A stretch of 64,000 bases of DNA from Pezicula radicicola (lineage: Eukaryota > Ascomycota > Leotiomycetes > Helotiales > Dermateaceae). Made by a program: the position numbers and the translations under genes. Position 1 is the first letter of the stretch; each line of letters opens with the position of its first letter. The notes beneath the pieces are model-generated. The model searched no databases. It was given only the letters and a program-made list of their open reading frames with translations, and had not been told where the DNA came from. The stretch is taken from NCBI GenBank assembly GCA_003008705.1, contig PDUO01000115.1:22305-86304 (forward strand), in the 5' to 3' direction. Of this stretch, positions 22,966 through 34,693 are shown in pieces.

Positions 22966-25678
22966 ATGGTGTCTTCCCTCTGGTCAGTTGCCCTTTCGGC
23001 GGTGCTTGCATTTCAATCCGCCAATGCCCAGTCCAAGGTTACAAATGTACCTTCCTACTCTCCAGCACGGCCACCAGCAATTCCGCTAGCAGTGAAATCA
23101 CCCTATACGAATGCATGGTCTTCAACATCTGGTAACGGAACGCTGAATACCAATGGAGTCATCTTCTGGCCTGGCAATTCACTTGATTGGGAGGGTATGG
23201 TCACTGTTGATGGCGTCTCATACGAATGGCTTGGCACAGGGTCCCAGTCGCTTCCGACTATATCAAACTTACAGGTCGCAACCCCGCTCACGGTCTCATA
23301 CGATTCACAATACTCAAACTTTACATTTGCCGCAGGTCCTGTTGAATTAACTGCGAGTTTCCTGTCTCCAGTTTTGCCGAAAGATCTGTGCCGAATTAGC
23401 CTTCCTCTCTCATATCTGTCGGTGACTGCAAAGTCAACGGATAATGCAACTCATAATGTCCAGCTCTATAACGACATAAATGGTGCTTGGATTTCATAGT
23501 TAGTATTCCTAAGTTAGATTTACTATTCTCCTCATTGTTTTGGATGTGTGGCCTGTCTTTGAAAGCCTTCTACTCTAAGATATTACTTTTGGTCAACTAA
23601 AACTTTATTGGAGACGCAATTCTGACATTGAATCCCGAAACAGTGAGGGCAATGCTACTTTGAAGTGGAGTTTGTATCAAGGATCAAATCTGGTCACAAG
23701 CAATGGGACTGCAACTGGAGGGAATGGATCACTTTACACCTGGCTGTATGGCCTACAAAAACCGTACACCTTTGGAGAACTGTACGACTTCCCTGAATGG
23801 GGAAACTTCACATTTACCAGCTCTCAAGGATCTGCTCAGAACATGACTTATAGCTCGGGATACTCGTCGAATGTTCGCTATCGTTACGTACAACAGCATA
23901 CACTTCCCAACTACATAGATCAAACATTCCGAGGATCAGCAGCTCAGGAACCTGTCTTCGCATTCTCTCACAACCTTGGAGTGGTAACAGCAAGTGGCTC
24001 AACAGCTGTAACGTACACTCTTGGCTCTGTACAACAACCAGTCATGCGATACCTAACATCCGCCGGAGTTGTTCCCCTACAGCCGTGGTGGACAAAATGT
24101 TATGGAGATATCTTTTCAATGATCAAATTTCATTACAACGATTTTTCCACAGCTCAGAGCCTAGCATCTCAATGGGAAGGGCAGCTGAAATCCGATGTTC
24201 AGTCCTATTACAGTGCTAACGGCATACCCTCCTCGCCGCCATATACAAATGGTAGTTCACAGGTTATCTTCGATTCGAACGATGCATATGGATATCTCAA
24301 CACGAATAACTTTAGTGGTGTGGCTGTCCTGGGCGTAGCTGAGGACCAAGCTTATTACAGCATCGTTGCTCTTTCTGCGAGACAGGTTATGGGTGCTTAT
24401 GTTCTAGCTATTCCACCTGATGGTGCAGGTCAAAACGCATCAGAACCTCTGATGTTCCAGAAGGAGATATCTAGTGACGGAAACGTAAACACGGTGGATG
24501 TCATGTGTTCGTCAAAAACCTCAATGCCGAACACATTGAACCGTTAAACTAATACGTTTCAGATCCCGCAATGCCCTTCTTCCTCTACGCTAACCCAGAT
24601 CTTCTCAAGTACAATCTTGCACCCCTGTTCCAGAACCAAGAAGGCGGCTTTTACCCCAATGAGTACAGCATGCACGACCTGGGGAGTAACTTTCCAAACG
24701 CTACTGGTCATGTAGAAGGAAACGACGAGTATATGCCGGTGAGTTAGTGCCAGCCATGTAGTTTCCCATCGTCGCTAACAAGCTCTAGGTCGAAGAAAGT
24801 GGCAACATGATTTTGATGGCCTATGCCTACGCAGTGTTCAGTGGCGACACAAGCTACTTATCAACTCACTACCCACTTCTTAAGCAGTTTTCAGCATACC
24901 TCGAGTCATACTCCCTCCTCCCAGGTGTCCAACTATCCACCGATGATTTTGCCGGAGAACTCGTAAACCAAACAAATCTTGCCACGAAAGGAATTGTCGG
25001 CCTAGCTGCCATGCGTGAAGTAGCTACTCTAGTTGGCGAATCATCCGACGCTGCAAACTTCTCCGCCACAGCAAATAATTTCATCGAGCAATGGAAAACC
25101 TTTGCCATTGATCCAAGTGGAAAGCACACCGTACTCTCCTACCAATACAGGTCATCCTACGGTCTCCTCTACAACACATACCCCGATCTCCTACTAAATC
25201 TAAGTATCATCCCCGAATCAGTCTTCACCATGCAATCAGAATTCTATCCAACAATCTCTCAAATATTCGGGATACCCCTCGATTCTAGACATGAGTACAC
25301 AAAGAGCGATTGGGAGATGTGGACAGCTGCAACTTGTAGTCCTAGCACGAGGTTCGTAAATCGCCTCTTTCTTCCTCCTCCCTATACCCAAAATTCCTCA
25401 AATTCCACGAATTCCACAAATTTTCATGATACAACAGGACATGGTAAACGAACGCTGACTCGACAATTTTTTTACTGGGGATTTTTAGAGCCTTATTTGT
25501 AACAAGTTTAGCATACTGGTTAAATAATACAGATACCAATACAGCATTCACAGATCTATACGATACAACCGATGGTGGATTCCCTCAGAATCCTAATATT
25601 TATTTTAGGGCTAGACCGGTTGGTGGTGGTCATTTTAGTCTTTTGGCTTTAGATGCTGCGAAGAGATTGGGAGGATAG
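22966..25678 (+). CDS. Secreted glutaminase A-like protein (GtaA family), 774 aa, five exons
   Basis: Exons are 22966-23498, 23644-24506, 24563-24738, 24789-25351 and 25489-25678; all phases agree. I chose the ATG at 22966 because it gives a clean signal peptide, MVSSLWSVALSAVLAFQSA, cut near ANAQ. An upstream in-frame ATG adds 16 residues. The mature N-terminus reads SPARPPAIPLAVKSPYTNAW, typical of the GtaA family. A DUF5127-type region follows, then a DUF4965-type region (PAMPFFLYANPDLLKY, MHDLGSNFPNATGHVEGNDE), then a DUF1793-type C-terminus (SLAYWLNN, ARPVGGGHFSLLALDAAK). Members hydrolyse L-glutamine to glutamate and ammonia outside the cell; activity on glutamine specifically is inferred from the family. 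There are many N-x-S/T sites. Introns 1, 2 and 4 carry CTGAC, CTAAT and CTGAC branch words. Donors GTTAGT and GTTCGT (twice) are non-consensus but required by frame. Confidence 0.92.
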
Positions 25679-27251
25679 TCTGGGGGAGGGGGATTTTTTG
25701 GAGGTTTATTAAGGTACCTTGAGTACTTCGTACATTGTAGAAATAGGTAAGAGTATGTGAAAAGAAATTAAATGTTAATTATTATACTTCTTACTTAATG
25801 TCTTACATCTTTAATCTAACATCAGGAACTAGCAAATATATATATACTTTCACATTAAAGACTATAGAATGGGAAACTAATCTAGATCCCTTGAGACTTG
25901 AATAGTTTCCTTTTACTAGTTCATAAAAGTCGGAGATGAGAAATATAGATTCTAAGTGTAGTTATCTATCTTTCCTTACAGTATCTCCCTTTGTGTTTGT
26001 TATATACAAATAAACTAAACCAACACAAAACAACCAAAAAATCACATATACAGTTACAGAAGTTGAGTTAAGTTAAGTTAATCTTTTTGTATTTGTGACA
26101 ACGAGGAAGGGAATAATAAGTAAAATACATAGGATAGATATCTAGATAGATACATAGATACCTTGGATAGTAGGAGTTAGGATAAATAAGATAGAAAAGG
26201 TAACGTTATTATTAAGAAAAGATAGGAAAGAGTTATTTATATATCTAGACTTGATGTTAATTAAGAACTATGAATTTTGGATTAAAAGTATATCTTATAT
26301 TGTTACATTACTTGCTACTATTAAATTATCTAGTACTTTATAGGATCTTTTTATTCTCCTACTAATCTCTAAGAAACTAGGTTAAATAGTAGATTGAAAT
26401 GGAATAGGAAGTGTGAAGTGTGAAGTGTGAAGTGTAAGGGAAGTAATAAGGGGTGGGTTTTAGTAGGTTGTAGGTTGTAGGTTGAGGTGGTGGTAGTGGT
26501 AGTAGTGCTGGTGTTGGTGGTAAAGGTTATAGTAGGTAATGTTATAAGAGTAGTTAAGTAGATATATAGAAGAAGAAGAAAAGGTATATATAGTACACCT
26601 AAGTATAAGATAAGAGACCTAAGTAAAGATTGTCGTCTTCTATGTCTTGTTGTTAGGGGGAAAGGGGGTTTGATTCGGGGGAGTGAGTTAATTTAAGGGG
26701 GTGAGTTGATTTGGGCTGTTGACTTGTTTAGAAAACTAATTGAAGTTCCTTGGTTAAAATGAGGCGTGCTACTAAGTTGGTAACTTTGTTGATTTGAAAA
26801 ACTCACTTATTTAGAAAACTTGATTTGAGTAACTTCGTTATTTGGGCTATTAACATTCATTTAAGCGACTTGAAGTTACTTGATTTGAAAAAGTCACTTG
26901 ATTCTAGTATTTGGTTTGAAGCTTGCTCACAGGTATTCAGAGAACAATAGGTTCAGATCATAAATTAGATTCCTTCGTTGCTGCGTTTTCATTCCTTATG
27001 AGGGCGCAACCTATACAAGTGTATCTATGGTATCGTACCGATAATCCCAAACAAACAGGACATCCATCCAATGCTTGTGCACCCACTAGCTCGTTTCCAT
27101 CCATGCATACACTCCCACCTAAACTCCATCCAGCGCCTTGTTTATATCAAAGACAAAAATTGCACATCTCAGAAAACACCGAATCCCATGTTGCTCTAGT
27201 ACAGTCGGTACACTCCAATTCCAGCATTCCTCGCTCTTTTATTTGCTACGC
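25679..27251. other. AT-rich intergenic DNA with simple repeats
   Basis: No gene is seen. At 26408-26440 GAAGTGT is repeated four times, followed by GTAGGTT repeats near 26460-26485. Between about 26720 and 26930 words such as ACTTGATTTGAAAAA and AACTTGATTTGAGTAAC recur several times in the same orientation, giving a loose tandem pattern. The last part overlaps the 3' flank of the minus-strand MARVEL gene. Confidence 0.5.
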
Positions 27252-28176
27252 TTAATGATAGTTTCCTGCTGGAAATTGTGCTCGTCCGGGGGGTGCGGGC
27301 TCGATTTGTGGCGTGTAGCCCGTATACGAAGTATCCTCATGAAGGTTTGGACTGACGTATCCCCCTGTAGGGTTTCCGCCTAATGGTCCTCCGGAGTACG
27401 CGGATCCGCTTTCGAAGCCTGGGGAGTGTGCAGGGCCGGCGTAACCGTCTTCTTCGTCGTGCTGAACTCCCATAGCTGGGTTGTGAACTGGCGCGTACTC
27501 GTCGTCATGGGGAGCGGTCGAGAAGGCCTCCTTGTCGGGATCAATCATTGCGGCATTGTTTGGGGCCCGCGAGGCACCTGGGAGGTAGCCATTGTTGCGG
27601 TAGTAAACGCAGCCGTACACGGACATGGCTGTTGTTAAGCACCAGAAAAGCCTGTTTGGTTGCTGTCAGCCTCGTTCTTTCTTTTTTCGGGTCTTGGAAC
27701 TGCCAGTATTCCGGGTGTAACTAACCAGAGGAATACCCCCAGAGCGATTTCTGCAGAGGCTAGATTACATCTGTTGGAGCATTTGCCGTTGTTCTTCCAG
27801 TTTGCAACCGCCGCAAATCCTGACAGCCAGAGAATTGTGTACAGCAAATCTACAGTCGCGAGGGCATAGGGGTTTGCGAGTTTCCGTGTCCGGGGGAAGC
27901 GGGGGCTCATTGTGAGGTAGATGATGGCGGGGAATGTGAGGAAGCACTGTTGACAGCCAAAAAAAAAATTAGTCTGAGGCTCTGGGTGGAGTTGAAGAGA
28001 CGACTGAGGGACGGCTGGAAACATACCAGAGCGAAAAACCAGCCTGGTCGGCCATCTATGTCGGCATCTCCTGTGAAGATGGCAATCATAATGATAAAGG
28101 CTATGAAAATGACGATAGCTTGGACGATGTGCACCGCCAGCTTGAAGGTCTGCAATTTGTGCACCGAGAACTCCAT
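27252..28176 (-). CDS. MARVEL-type four-helix membrane protein with a long Pro/Gly tail (256 aa, three exons)
   Basis: Exons are 28027-28176, 27726-27946 and 27252-27651; phases agree with introns GTATGT...CAACAG and GTTAGT...AAACAG. Four hydrophobic segments lie at about residues 13-35, 49-64, 80-100 and 115-135. The loop between helices 3 and 4 has the paired cysteines NGKCSNRCNLASAEIALG seen in fungal MARVEL proteins. The last 120 residues are hydrophilic and rich in Gly, Pro, Tyr and acidic residues, a likely cytosolic tail with several P-x-Y and Y-x-x-P words. MARVEL proteins organise membrane microdomains and vesicle fusion sites; the specific partner is unknown. The ATG at 28176 is directly followed by the first helix and is the only reasonable start. 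It is divergently transcribed from the MFS gene at 29406. Confidence 0.85.
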
Positions 28177-29405
28177 CTTTGCTTATCTGTCTGCGACTGA
28201 GTGTAGGAGAAGGACGTTCAGTTAATTATGGCGAGGATTGTCGTCCAGCTGAAACTGTGAGGATTTCGGTTGTTGACTTAGGGGGGAGGGAGGGAGGGGG
28301 AGATCTGCGAACGAAGGCTTGGTACTGAATATTAGGGAAGAAGGAAGTCAATTGAAAAGGAGATGACGATGAGAAGATGCGATGCTGGGTCGGGGGATGA
28401 TGAGCGAAGGTGCAGGTGAAGATGAAGGCTGTGTCTGCCTACGACACCAACTAGATAGAGTACGACTACTTGTGCGGTCTATTTCAGTGGCTGTCGAGGC
28501 ATTTTTTCCCGCAAAAAGGACGAAGATTTCAGGTCAGCCAGGTCAGGCAGGGTTGGAAGGAGATTTGAAGCAATTGAGGCTCAGCAAGAACTAGACGCGT
28601 TTGCGTTGCTCAGCACCCATCGCCCCATGGCCCCCATCCATGCTCGAATCCACTGGAGCGGACTGGATATTTGACGGAACCCCGACGAACCGCCCTAAAA
28701 ATAAACAAGGCTTGAGCGGCAGAAGGCTGACTGGCAGATGTACAGCGTGTGATTGGATGCATAGGCACCATGTGAAGCTTGATTCTCATGTTATGGCTCC
28801 TCATTGGACGAGGTTCCTTGCAACCACCCAGCAACCGTCGTCATGAGTAGATTGGTTCTCATTTACTGTACGAAGTACGGTCGCATAACCACCACCACCA
28901 CCACTACGGTACGGTACTTCTAAAGTACCGAACCGTCCCAGTACTACAACTACTACTTACTACCCACTCACTCACTCCCTCGTGTATCGTAGATGGAAGT
29001 GTGTGCTGCAGCAGAAGACACTCCCGTCCATGTGGAGATGGCTTCACTTTTGCCATTGTTGTATTATTTACCAGAGATGTAAAGATGATTGCATAGCCAA
29101 GAGATGTACGGATCTCAGCCTTGTATTCTTTGTCAGACGGATTATCGACAAAAAAAAAATCCAGAACGGGATCTAGTGGTCCATCTCGAAAGTGGGCGCT
29201 ATTTTGCGCCGAAGCACCACAAACGTCGCACTTGATCCCAAATCTTGCTCTCTGGTCGGTCTCATCGTAAGTTGCACAGCTTTCCTTCTGCAGAATCGTC
29301 TTTTCTCTCCTGCAGCTACATACAAATTATATGGTCATGCTCTCGTCATTTGTCAATTCTGCATAAAAAAAAGACACTCATCTCACCTCGCAACGACCGC
29401 GACAA
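28177..29405. promoter_or_regulatory. Divergent intergenic region between the MARVEL and MFS genes
   Basis: This 1.2-kb spacer must carry both promoters. It contains a purine-rich GGGGGGAGGGAGGGAGGGGG run near 28280-28300. At 28912-28930 there is a perfect inverted repeat with 8-bp arms (CGGTACTT, three-base loop, AAGTACCG), set in DNA with further GTACGG/CGGTAC words. A CT-rich stretch precedes the MFS start. Whether any of these bind a regulator is unknown. Confidence 0.45.
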
Positions 29406-31067
29406 ATGGCCAGCCCCACGTCCCCTCGTTTGGCCGACGAAGCTGCACCGGTTGAAGACGAGAGAACGCCTCTCATCAATGGGCGCCCCAATGGTACTGC
29501 AGATGGCACCGTGGAGCAGACCATTATTCCCAAGGAGCAATCCACGTCGCGTCTGGTCATCACCCTCGCCAGTTGCTATGTTGGAGTATTCCTCGGCGCG
29601 CTCGACAGCACCATTGTAGCAACTCTCGCAGCTCCCATCTCTACCTCGTTCAATTCGCTCTCCCTCCTATCATGGTTCGCATCCGCCTACCTCATCTCGA
29701 ATGCAGCATGCCAACCTCTGGCGGGACGTCTGACCGATATTTTCTCGCGGAGGACGGGTCTCGTATTCTCGAATGTCATGTTTGCCATGGGAAACTTGAT
29801 CTGCGGACTGGCGACGAATGAACAGATGATTATTGCAGGGAGAGTAGTGGCGGGAGTAGGAGGTGGTGGATTGATGGCCATATCTACATTTGTCGCAAGC
29901 GATTTGGTGCCTTTGAGAAAGAGAGGCGTGGTTCAGGGACTTGGAAATATTTGTTACGGGACCGGTGCAGGCCTTGGCGGACTCTTTGGAGGCTGGATCA
30001 ACGATACGTGGGGTTGGCGATGGGCTTTTCTCGTCCAAGTCCCCTTCATTGTCATAAGCGGGCTTCTTGTCTTCTTCCTCATCAACGTTCCTGCAAAGAA
30101 GAGCTCGAAATCGAAACTTAAGCGGGTGGATTTCCTTGGTGCCATCACCATTGTTGTAACCCTCGTTTTGCTCCTCCTTGGTCTCAACTCAGGTGGTAAT
30201 ATCGTCCCTTGGGACCATCCATTGGTTCTTGTTTCTCTGCCTCTTTCCGTAGTGATGCTTGGGGCATTCATCTACATTGAAGCCTTCGTCGCATTTGAGC
30301 CTGTTATCCCTGTGAGGCTGCTCCTCGACCAAACGGTATTAGCCTCTTGTTTGGTCAATTGGTTCACGACAATGGTAACGTACATGGTCCTATTCTACAC
30401 ACCCCTCTTTTTCCAAGCAAAGGGCCTCTCTACAACATCAGCTGGTATGCGTCTCATCCCACAATCTATAGGCTCCTCGATTGGTTCCATTGGTTCCGGA
30501 CTCCTGATGAACAAGACTGGGAAATATCAAAAGCTCGGCCTCGCCCTCATGATCGTCTTCACTCTCGGGTCCGGTTTGCTCAATACTCTCACATTCTCCA
30601 CACCCGAAGGGCCAGCTTTTGTCTACCTTTTCTGCATCGGCTTTGGCTACGGTGGCATTTTAACAGTTACCCTCCTCGCTGTCATCTCTGCCGTCTCCCA
30701 CGACCATCAAGCCGTCATTACATCAGCAACTTACGCTTTCCGGTCAACCGGTTCCACCATTGGAATAACTATCGCATCGACCGTCTACCAAAACATCCTG
30801 AAATCCGAACTCTGGGAAAAGTTTGGAGATCGTCCTGGTGCTGCAGATGAAATCAAGAGGATTCGAAATAGCTTCAATGAGTTGAAGCATCTTCCTGAGG
30901 GGTGGAAGACTGGTGTCATGCAGGCTTATGGGGACGCTCTGAGGGGTGTTTTCCTGACCAGTTTGGCTGTATCGGTTCTTGCTTGTGTGGCTGCATTATT
31001 TATTAAGCAGCACGTACTGCATTCGAGCTTGGATCGAAGGAGCAGCCATAGCAATGGATCAACATGA
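29406..31067 (+). CDS. MFS transporter, 14-helix, Fnx1/Vba-like (553 aa)
   Basis: This single-exon gene starts at an ATG 553 codons from the stop. Residues 1-48 are a soluble acidic tail with RTPLING, a dileucine-like word common in vacuolar members. About 14 hydrophobic helices follow. Helix 1 carries the DHA2-type signature LDSTIVATLAAPI; motif A is GRLTDIFSRRTG after helix 2; motif C-like glycines are in GTGAGLGGLFGGW. The layout matches the drug:H+ antiporter 2 family, and the local sequence is closest in my memory to fission yeast Fnx1/Fnx2 and yeast Vba proteins, which move basic amino acids into the vacuole. The substrate here is therefore inferred to be amino acids, with drug export as the alternative. 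The reading frame is complete and shows no decay, unlike the DNA that starts about 600 bp downstream. Confidence 0.93.
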   Translation: MASPTSPRLADEAAPVEDERTPLINGRPNGTADGTVEQTIIPKEQSTSRLVITLASCYVGVFLGALDSTIVATLAAPISTSFNSLSLLSWFASAYLISNAACQPLAGRLTDIFSRRTGLVFSNVMFAMGNLICGLATNEQMIIAGRVVAGVGGGGLMAISTFVASDLVPLRKRGVVQGLGNICYGTGAGLGGLFGGWINDTWGWRWAFLVQVPFIVISGLLVFFLINVPAKKSSKSKLKRVDFLGAITIVVTLVLLLLGLNSGGNIVPWDHPLVLVSLPLSVVMLGAFIYIEAFVAFEPVIPVRLLLDQTVLASCLVNWFTTMVTYMVLFYTPLFFQAKGLSTTSAGMRLIPQSIGSSIGSIGSGLLMNKTGKYQKLGLALMIVFTLGSGLLNTLTFSTPEGPAFVYLFCIGFGYGGILTVTLLAVISAVSHDHQAVITSATYAFRSTGSTIGITIASTVYQNILKSELWEKFGDRPGAADEIKRIRNSFNELKHLPEGWKTGVMQAYGDALRGVFLTSLAVSVLACVAALFIKQHVLHSSLDRRSSHSNGST

Positions 31068-31701
31068 TGAAGAAGTTGTGGTGGGTGCATGTTGGCGGAA
31101 TGCTAATTCAAGAGAAGACATCAGGTTCGTTAATTCTGGCGGGTGAGCATTTACAAACCGGGCGGCTATATTTGCATCTGAGCGTCGGCGTGCTAGTGGG
31201 GGTTTAGACTGTACTACTATAAGATTGCAATAAAAAGATAGATTTTTCAACCTCAAACCATCTAATGCTCTTATGCTCTTTTCCTCTGTCTCTGCTCTCT
31301 CTTTCTTAATTTCCCCCTATTATTACAGCTATAGGCATTGCCCTTTCAGTCGGTCTTTCAAGTCCTAAAACAACTAATACAATCGTCCCTTTATGTCCTT
31401 GTACACTGGTTTTCACGTCTTACAGAAAAAGTATCCATCATTACAAAATGTGAGACCAAGTAGAGATAAGGAAGCTAGACTATATTTAGCAAGTGGGCTT
31501 TTGAACCTCACCTCAAATTCATCATCGACTGCTGACAATAATAATGAGATCATGAACGATCATCATCACAAAGATCTTCAAATACCCAGTTAAATCCAAA
31601 TTTCACTCCTCTAATTACTCTCTTAGTATCATTGATTCCTTAGTATTAATTAATACTTTTGATTTGTGTTAACTCTTAAAATCAATCCTTCTTAATTTAT
31701 T
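31068..31701. other. 3' flank of the MFS gene, otherwise empty
   Basis: This is mostly pyrimidine-rich DNA turning AT-rich to the right. A 66-codon frame at 31393-31593 has low-complexity Asn/His/Ser and is not supported as a gene. Confidence 0.4.
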
Positions 31702-32890
31702 ATGTCAGACTCGGAAAACGCTAACGTTAATAAGAGGAGCGGTTTTACTAATGGGAGTTATTCTAGAAAGATAATGAGGGTGAAGCATCACGTTTTAGTA
31801 TGGATTTAGATGATCTTGAAGAAGTAGGAGAGAAGGGTCTTATGAAGGGAGGATGATATTTCCCCTATATCATCTTCCACCTACTACTCAACTCCCATAA
31901 AATAACTCACACCCTCTTCTCCACCCAAACAGGTACTACGCCTCCTCCAACGCAAGACAATCCCATACCCACCACGCAAACCTCCAAGCCTTCAACCGAC
32001 ACCGTAAAATCCCACGCATGCTAATAGACATCAACACGTGCGACACCTCAATAACCATCTTCAGACACAAAGTCTCAGCACCCATAGGATTCGCCCCCAT
32101 CGGAATCAACAAAATCTATAACCTACTCAGTGAACTCCCCGTATCAAAAGCGGCAAAAGTAGCTAAAGAGTTACACCTCCTCTACTATCTCTCAACAGCA
32201 AGATCATCATCAATAGAAGATATCGGAAAAGTAAACGGAGAAGGTCTTAGATTCTTTTAATTATATATACCACATTATAGTAAATTAACTCTATCTCTTT
32301 TTCAACGAGCTCATGATTCTGGTTTCACGGCTTGTTTGTTTCCTTATATTAAATAGATGGTAATTAGACTAAAGACATAACGATACGTCATCCTTAAACT
32401 ACGTATTCTACCACTGTATTGGCGCCAATTTAGGTCTCTTGGACCTGGTGTTCCAAAACGTCTTAAAGAAAAGGGAATTTATCACCTTACTAACTCTAAC
32501 GAAGGGGGTGCGTTCTGGATTGATCAAATATGACATGGACGAGCTTGGACTTGGGAAAAGATTCCTTGGGTTATGATGGAATGGAAGAGGATTAGTGGTG
32601 GGAAACCTTTTGTGTTGAAAGGGATTCAGAGTGTGGGTGATGCGGAAAAAGCTGTAGAGTTGGGGGTCAATGGGATTGTTGTTTCTAATCATGCGGGCCG
32701 TCAAATTGATGGTGCTATTACTAGTCTAGACGCCCTTGAGAAAATCGTTGTTGGTATTTTCCCCCTTTATTCCTTCCCTTGTTCCCATTACTAATATGTA
32801 GCTATCGGTAATGAAACATACATCATTTTCGACTAAGGAATCTGTATCGCTTCTGATATCTTTACAGCTTTAGCTCTTAGTGCTAGATAA
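31702..32890 (+). pseudogene. Decayed FMN-dependent alpha-hydroxyacid dehydrogenase/oxidase (lactate dehydrogenase-like)
   Basis: Pieces of one family occur in the right order but in different frames. These are MDLDDLEEVGEKGLMKGG, then after an apparent intron acceptor YYASSNARQSH...NLQAFNRHRKIPRMLIDIN, then APIGFAPIGINKIYN and AKELHLLYYLSTARSSS, LFQRAHDSGFTAC, WKRISGGKPFVLKGIQSV, GIVVSNHAGRQIDGA, and finally ETYIIFD-stop-GI. The SNHAGRQ word holds the His and Arg of the flavin-dependent active site. Breaks include a TGA where the family has Trp (DQI-stop-HGRAW, a G-to-A change typical of RIP), a TAA in the FD-stop-GI region, at least one frameshift near 31800 and another after the frame ends at 32258. 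The live enzyme would oxidise L-lactate or a similar 2-hydroxyacid. No intact product is possible. Confidence 0.85.
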
Positions 32891-34693
32891 ATGATTTGGA
32901 CCACTTAACTCAGTTAGACGACTTACCTTAAGAGTGAGCATTCTGATTGAGGTGAAATTTGGCTTACTATCTCGCTTATTTTGAATTCTAGTGATGAGAT
33001 TTATTGCATTTCAGCCTACGTACTGCATCAGAACTCAGCCAGAGAAGTATCGTTAGAATGTGTTCCTAACACAAATTTTAAGTATAATTCAAGACTCTTT
33101 TTTATTATTATAAGTATTCTACAATATTTACAGAAGGCTTCATTGGTGTTAGTATTATTTCTGCAGGAATCGCCTTTCACTACTATAGTACCTAAAAGGT
33201 GCTACAACACTCATAAGCAAGTATTTTTCTGTAGCATGACTCTTTAATAAAGAGATTTAATCTTCGATGACTTTTCACAGAATTACTCTGCAAACATTGC
33301 CACCTTGGACTACAGCAATGGGAAATAAATATGATAATTACTCGAATAGGGATGTTAGAATACTTTCGTATATTATAACCTTGATTTTGCTAGAAGTAAT
33401 GCACTCACTCTGAGATGAGCAGTAGCTAGCTTACTATGAAACAATCTGTATCTAATACCGCGGCCCTTTCTTGAATCGCAAGATACACAAACGTTCAAGT
33501 CCAGCTCTCTCATAGAGATCTATTACAAACTTTCAGTGTCGTTCTGAACCTCCTCTAACAAAAGCCGTGTGCTATAATTGTATTATATTTTTGGGTTGGA
33601 GAAGACATTATCTCCATTTCGTCATTCCTAGGTCCAACGGCCGATCTATATATCAAACACCATCGAAAGTTACCCAACATGCTAGATTCTTGAAAACACA
33701 ACGCCGACCAAATGCTGTGAATTCTACAGGCCAAACCTTTATATCACCCGCGATACCAGGTCATAGACTGATGTCAAAGCAATCGCTATACAATTTTCCG
33801 AATATGCTCAGTCTAAACCTCGTCTGGCGGCGAATATGTAGCTCCCGAACGGGGAATAAAAATCAAGAATCTAAGTAAGAAAAAATACCATTAATTACTC
33901 GTACTTCACAAAGACAAGGGCTTGTTCCGAAATGACTTTAATGTCCCGAGAAAAGACGAGGTATTTTACGCCGTGGTTGCGTCCAACAAGTACTTATTTG
34001 GCTAGTACTAAATACCAGCTACGTACGGACTAAAAGTCCTTCCCACGCAAGCATCCTTCAATGTCTCCTTCATCCAAGGTCGTAAAGACACTTAGTACTG
34101 AGATAGAGTCTCGGATCCTACTTCCACCACTTGATTATAAATACTTTAACTTCAAGGGATCGATACATGGAGATGACCCCAAAAGCCTCCTTCCCTTAGC
34201 ACAAAAAGAAGCTTTTCGAGCAGAACAAATTAACTTTGCGTCACCAAAGATATTTCAACAAAAAGTGTTTCTTAAAGGTTAGCCCACCTAAATTCTCGAA
34301 ACATATCTTGGCTCGATGGTATAAACACCTTGCTCGATTATAACCGACACAAAAGTCAAAACTCACAGCAGTGCTACTAACGGTTTACGATAAAAATAAA
34401 ACAAGGAGTTTTCATTTTGCTTTAAATAAAATAAAAATAGGGAACCGCTATTAAATTTTTTACCCGTAAAACTTTAAGCCTGGCGTTCCGATGGTCCCGC
34501 TATACCCGGTGGAACGAACTATGCAGCATTAACACGCCAGCCTTACTAATCTTTGTCCATGACGTAGAAACTCTACAGAGTTACTTACTACTTTCCACCT
34601 TTTTAATATTCTTTTGTAAGTAAAATTGCTTCCAATAGATCATTTCATTGGGAATCAATTAATTGAAACATAAGTAGTTATATCGGATTCGTA
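32891..34693. other. Intergenic between two pseudogenes
   Basis: Frames of 103 codons (33567-33878) and 73 codons (34061-34282, with DDPKSLLPLAQKEAFRAEQI) occur on the plus strand. The second has a plausible globular composition and may be a fragment of a third decayed gene, but I do not recognise it. The rest shows no motif. Confidence 0.4.

Noticed and set aside
29670..30271. Antisense frames of 105-122 codons under the MFS gene
   Set aside because: These are shadows of a clear transporter gene; they are Arg/Pro/Ser-rich with no motif.
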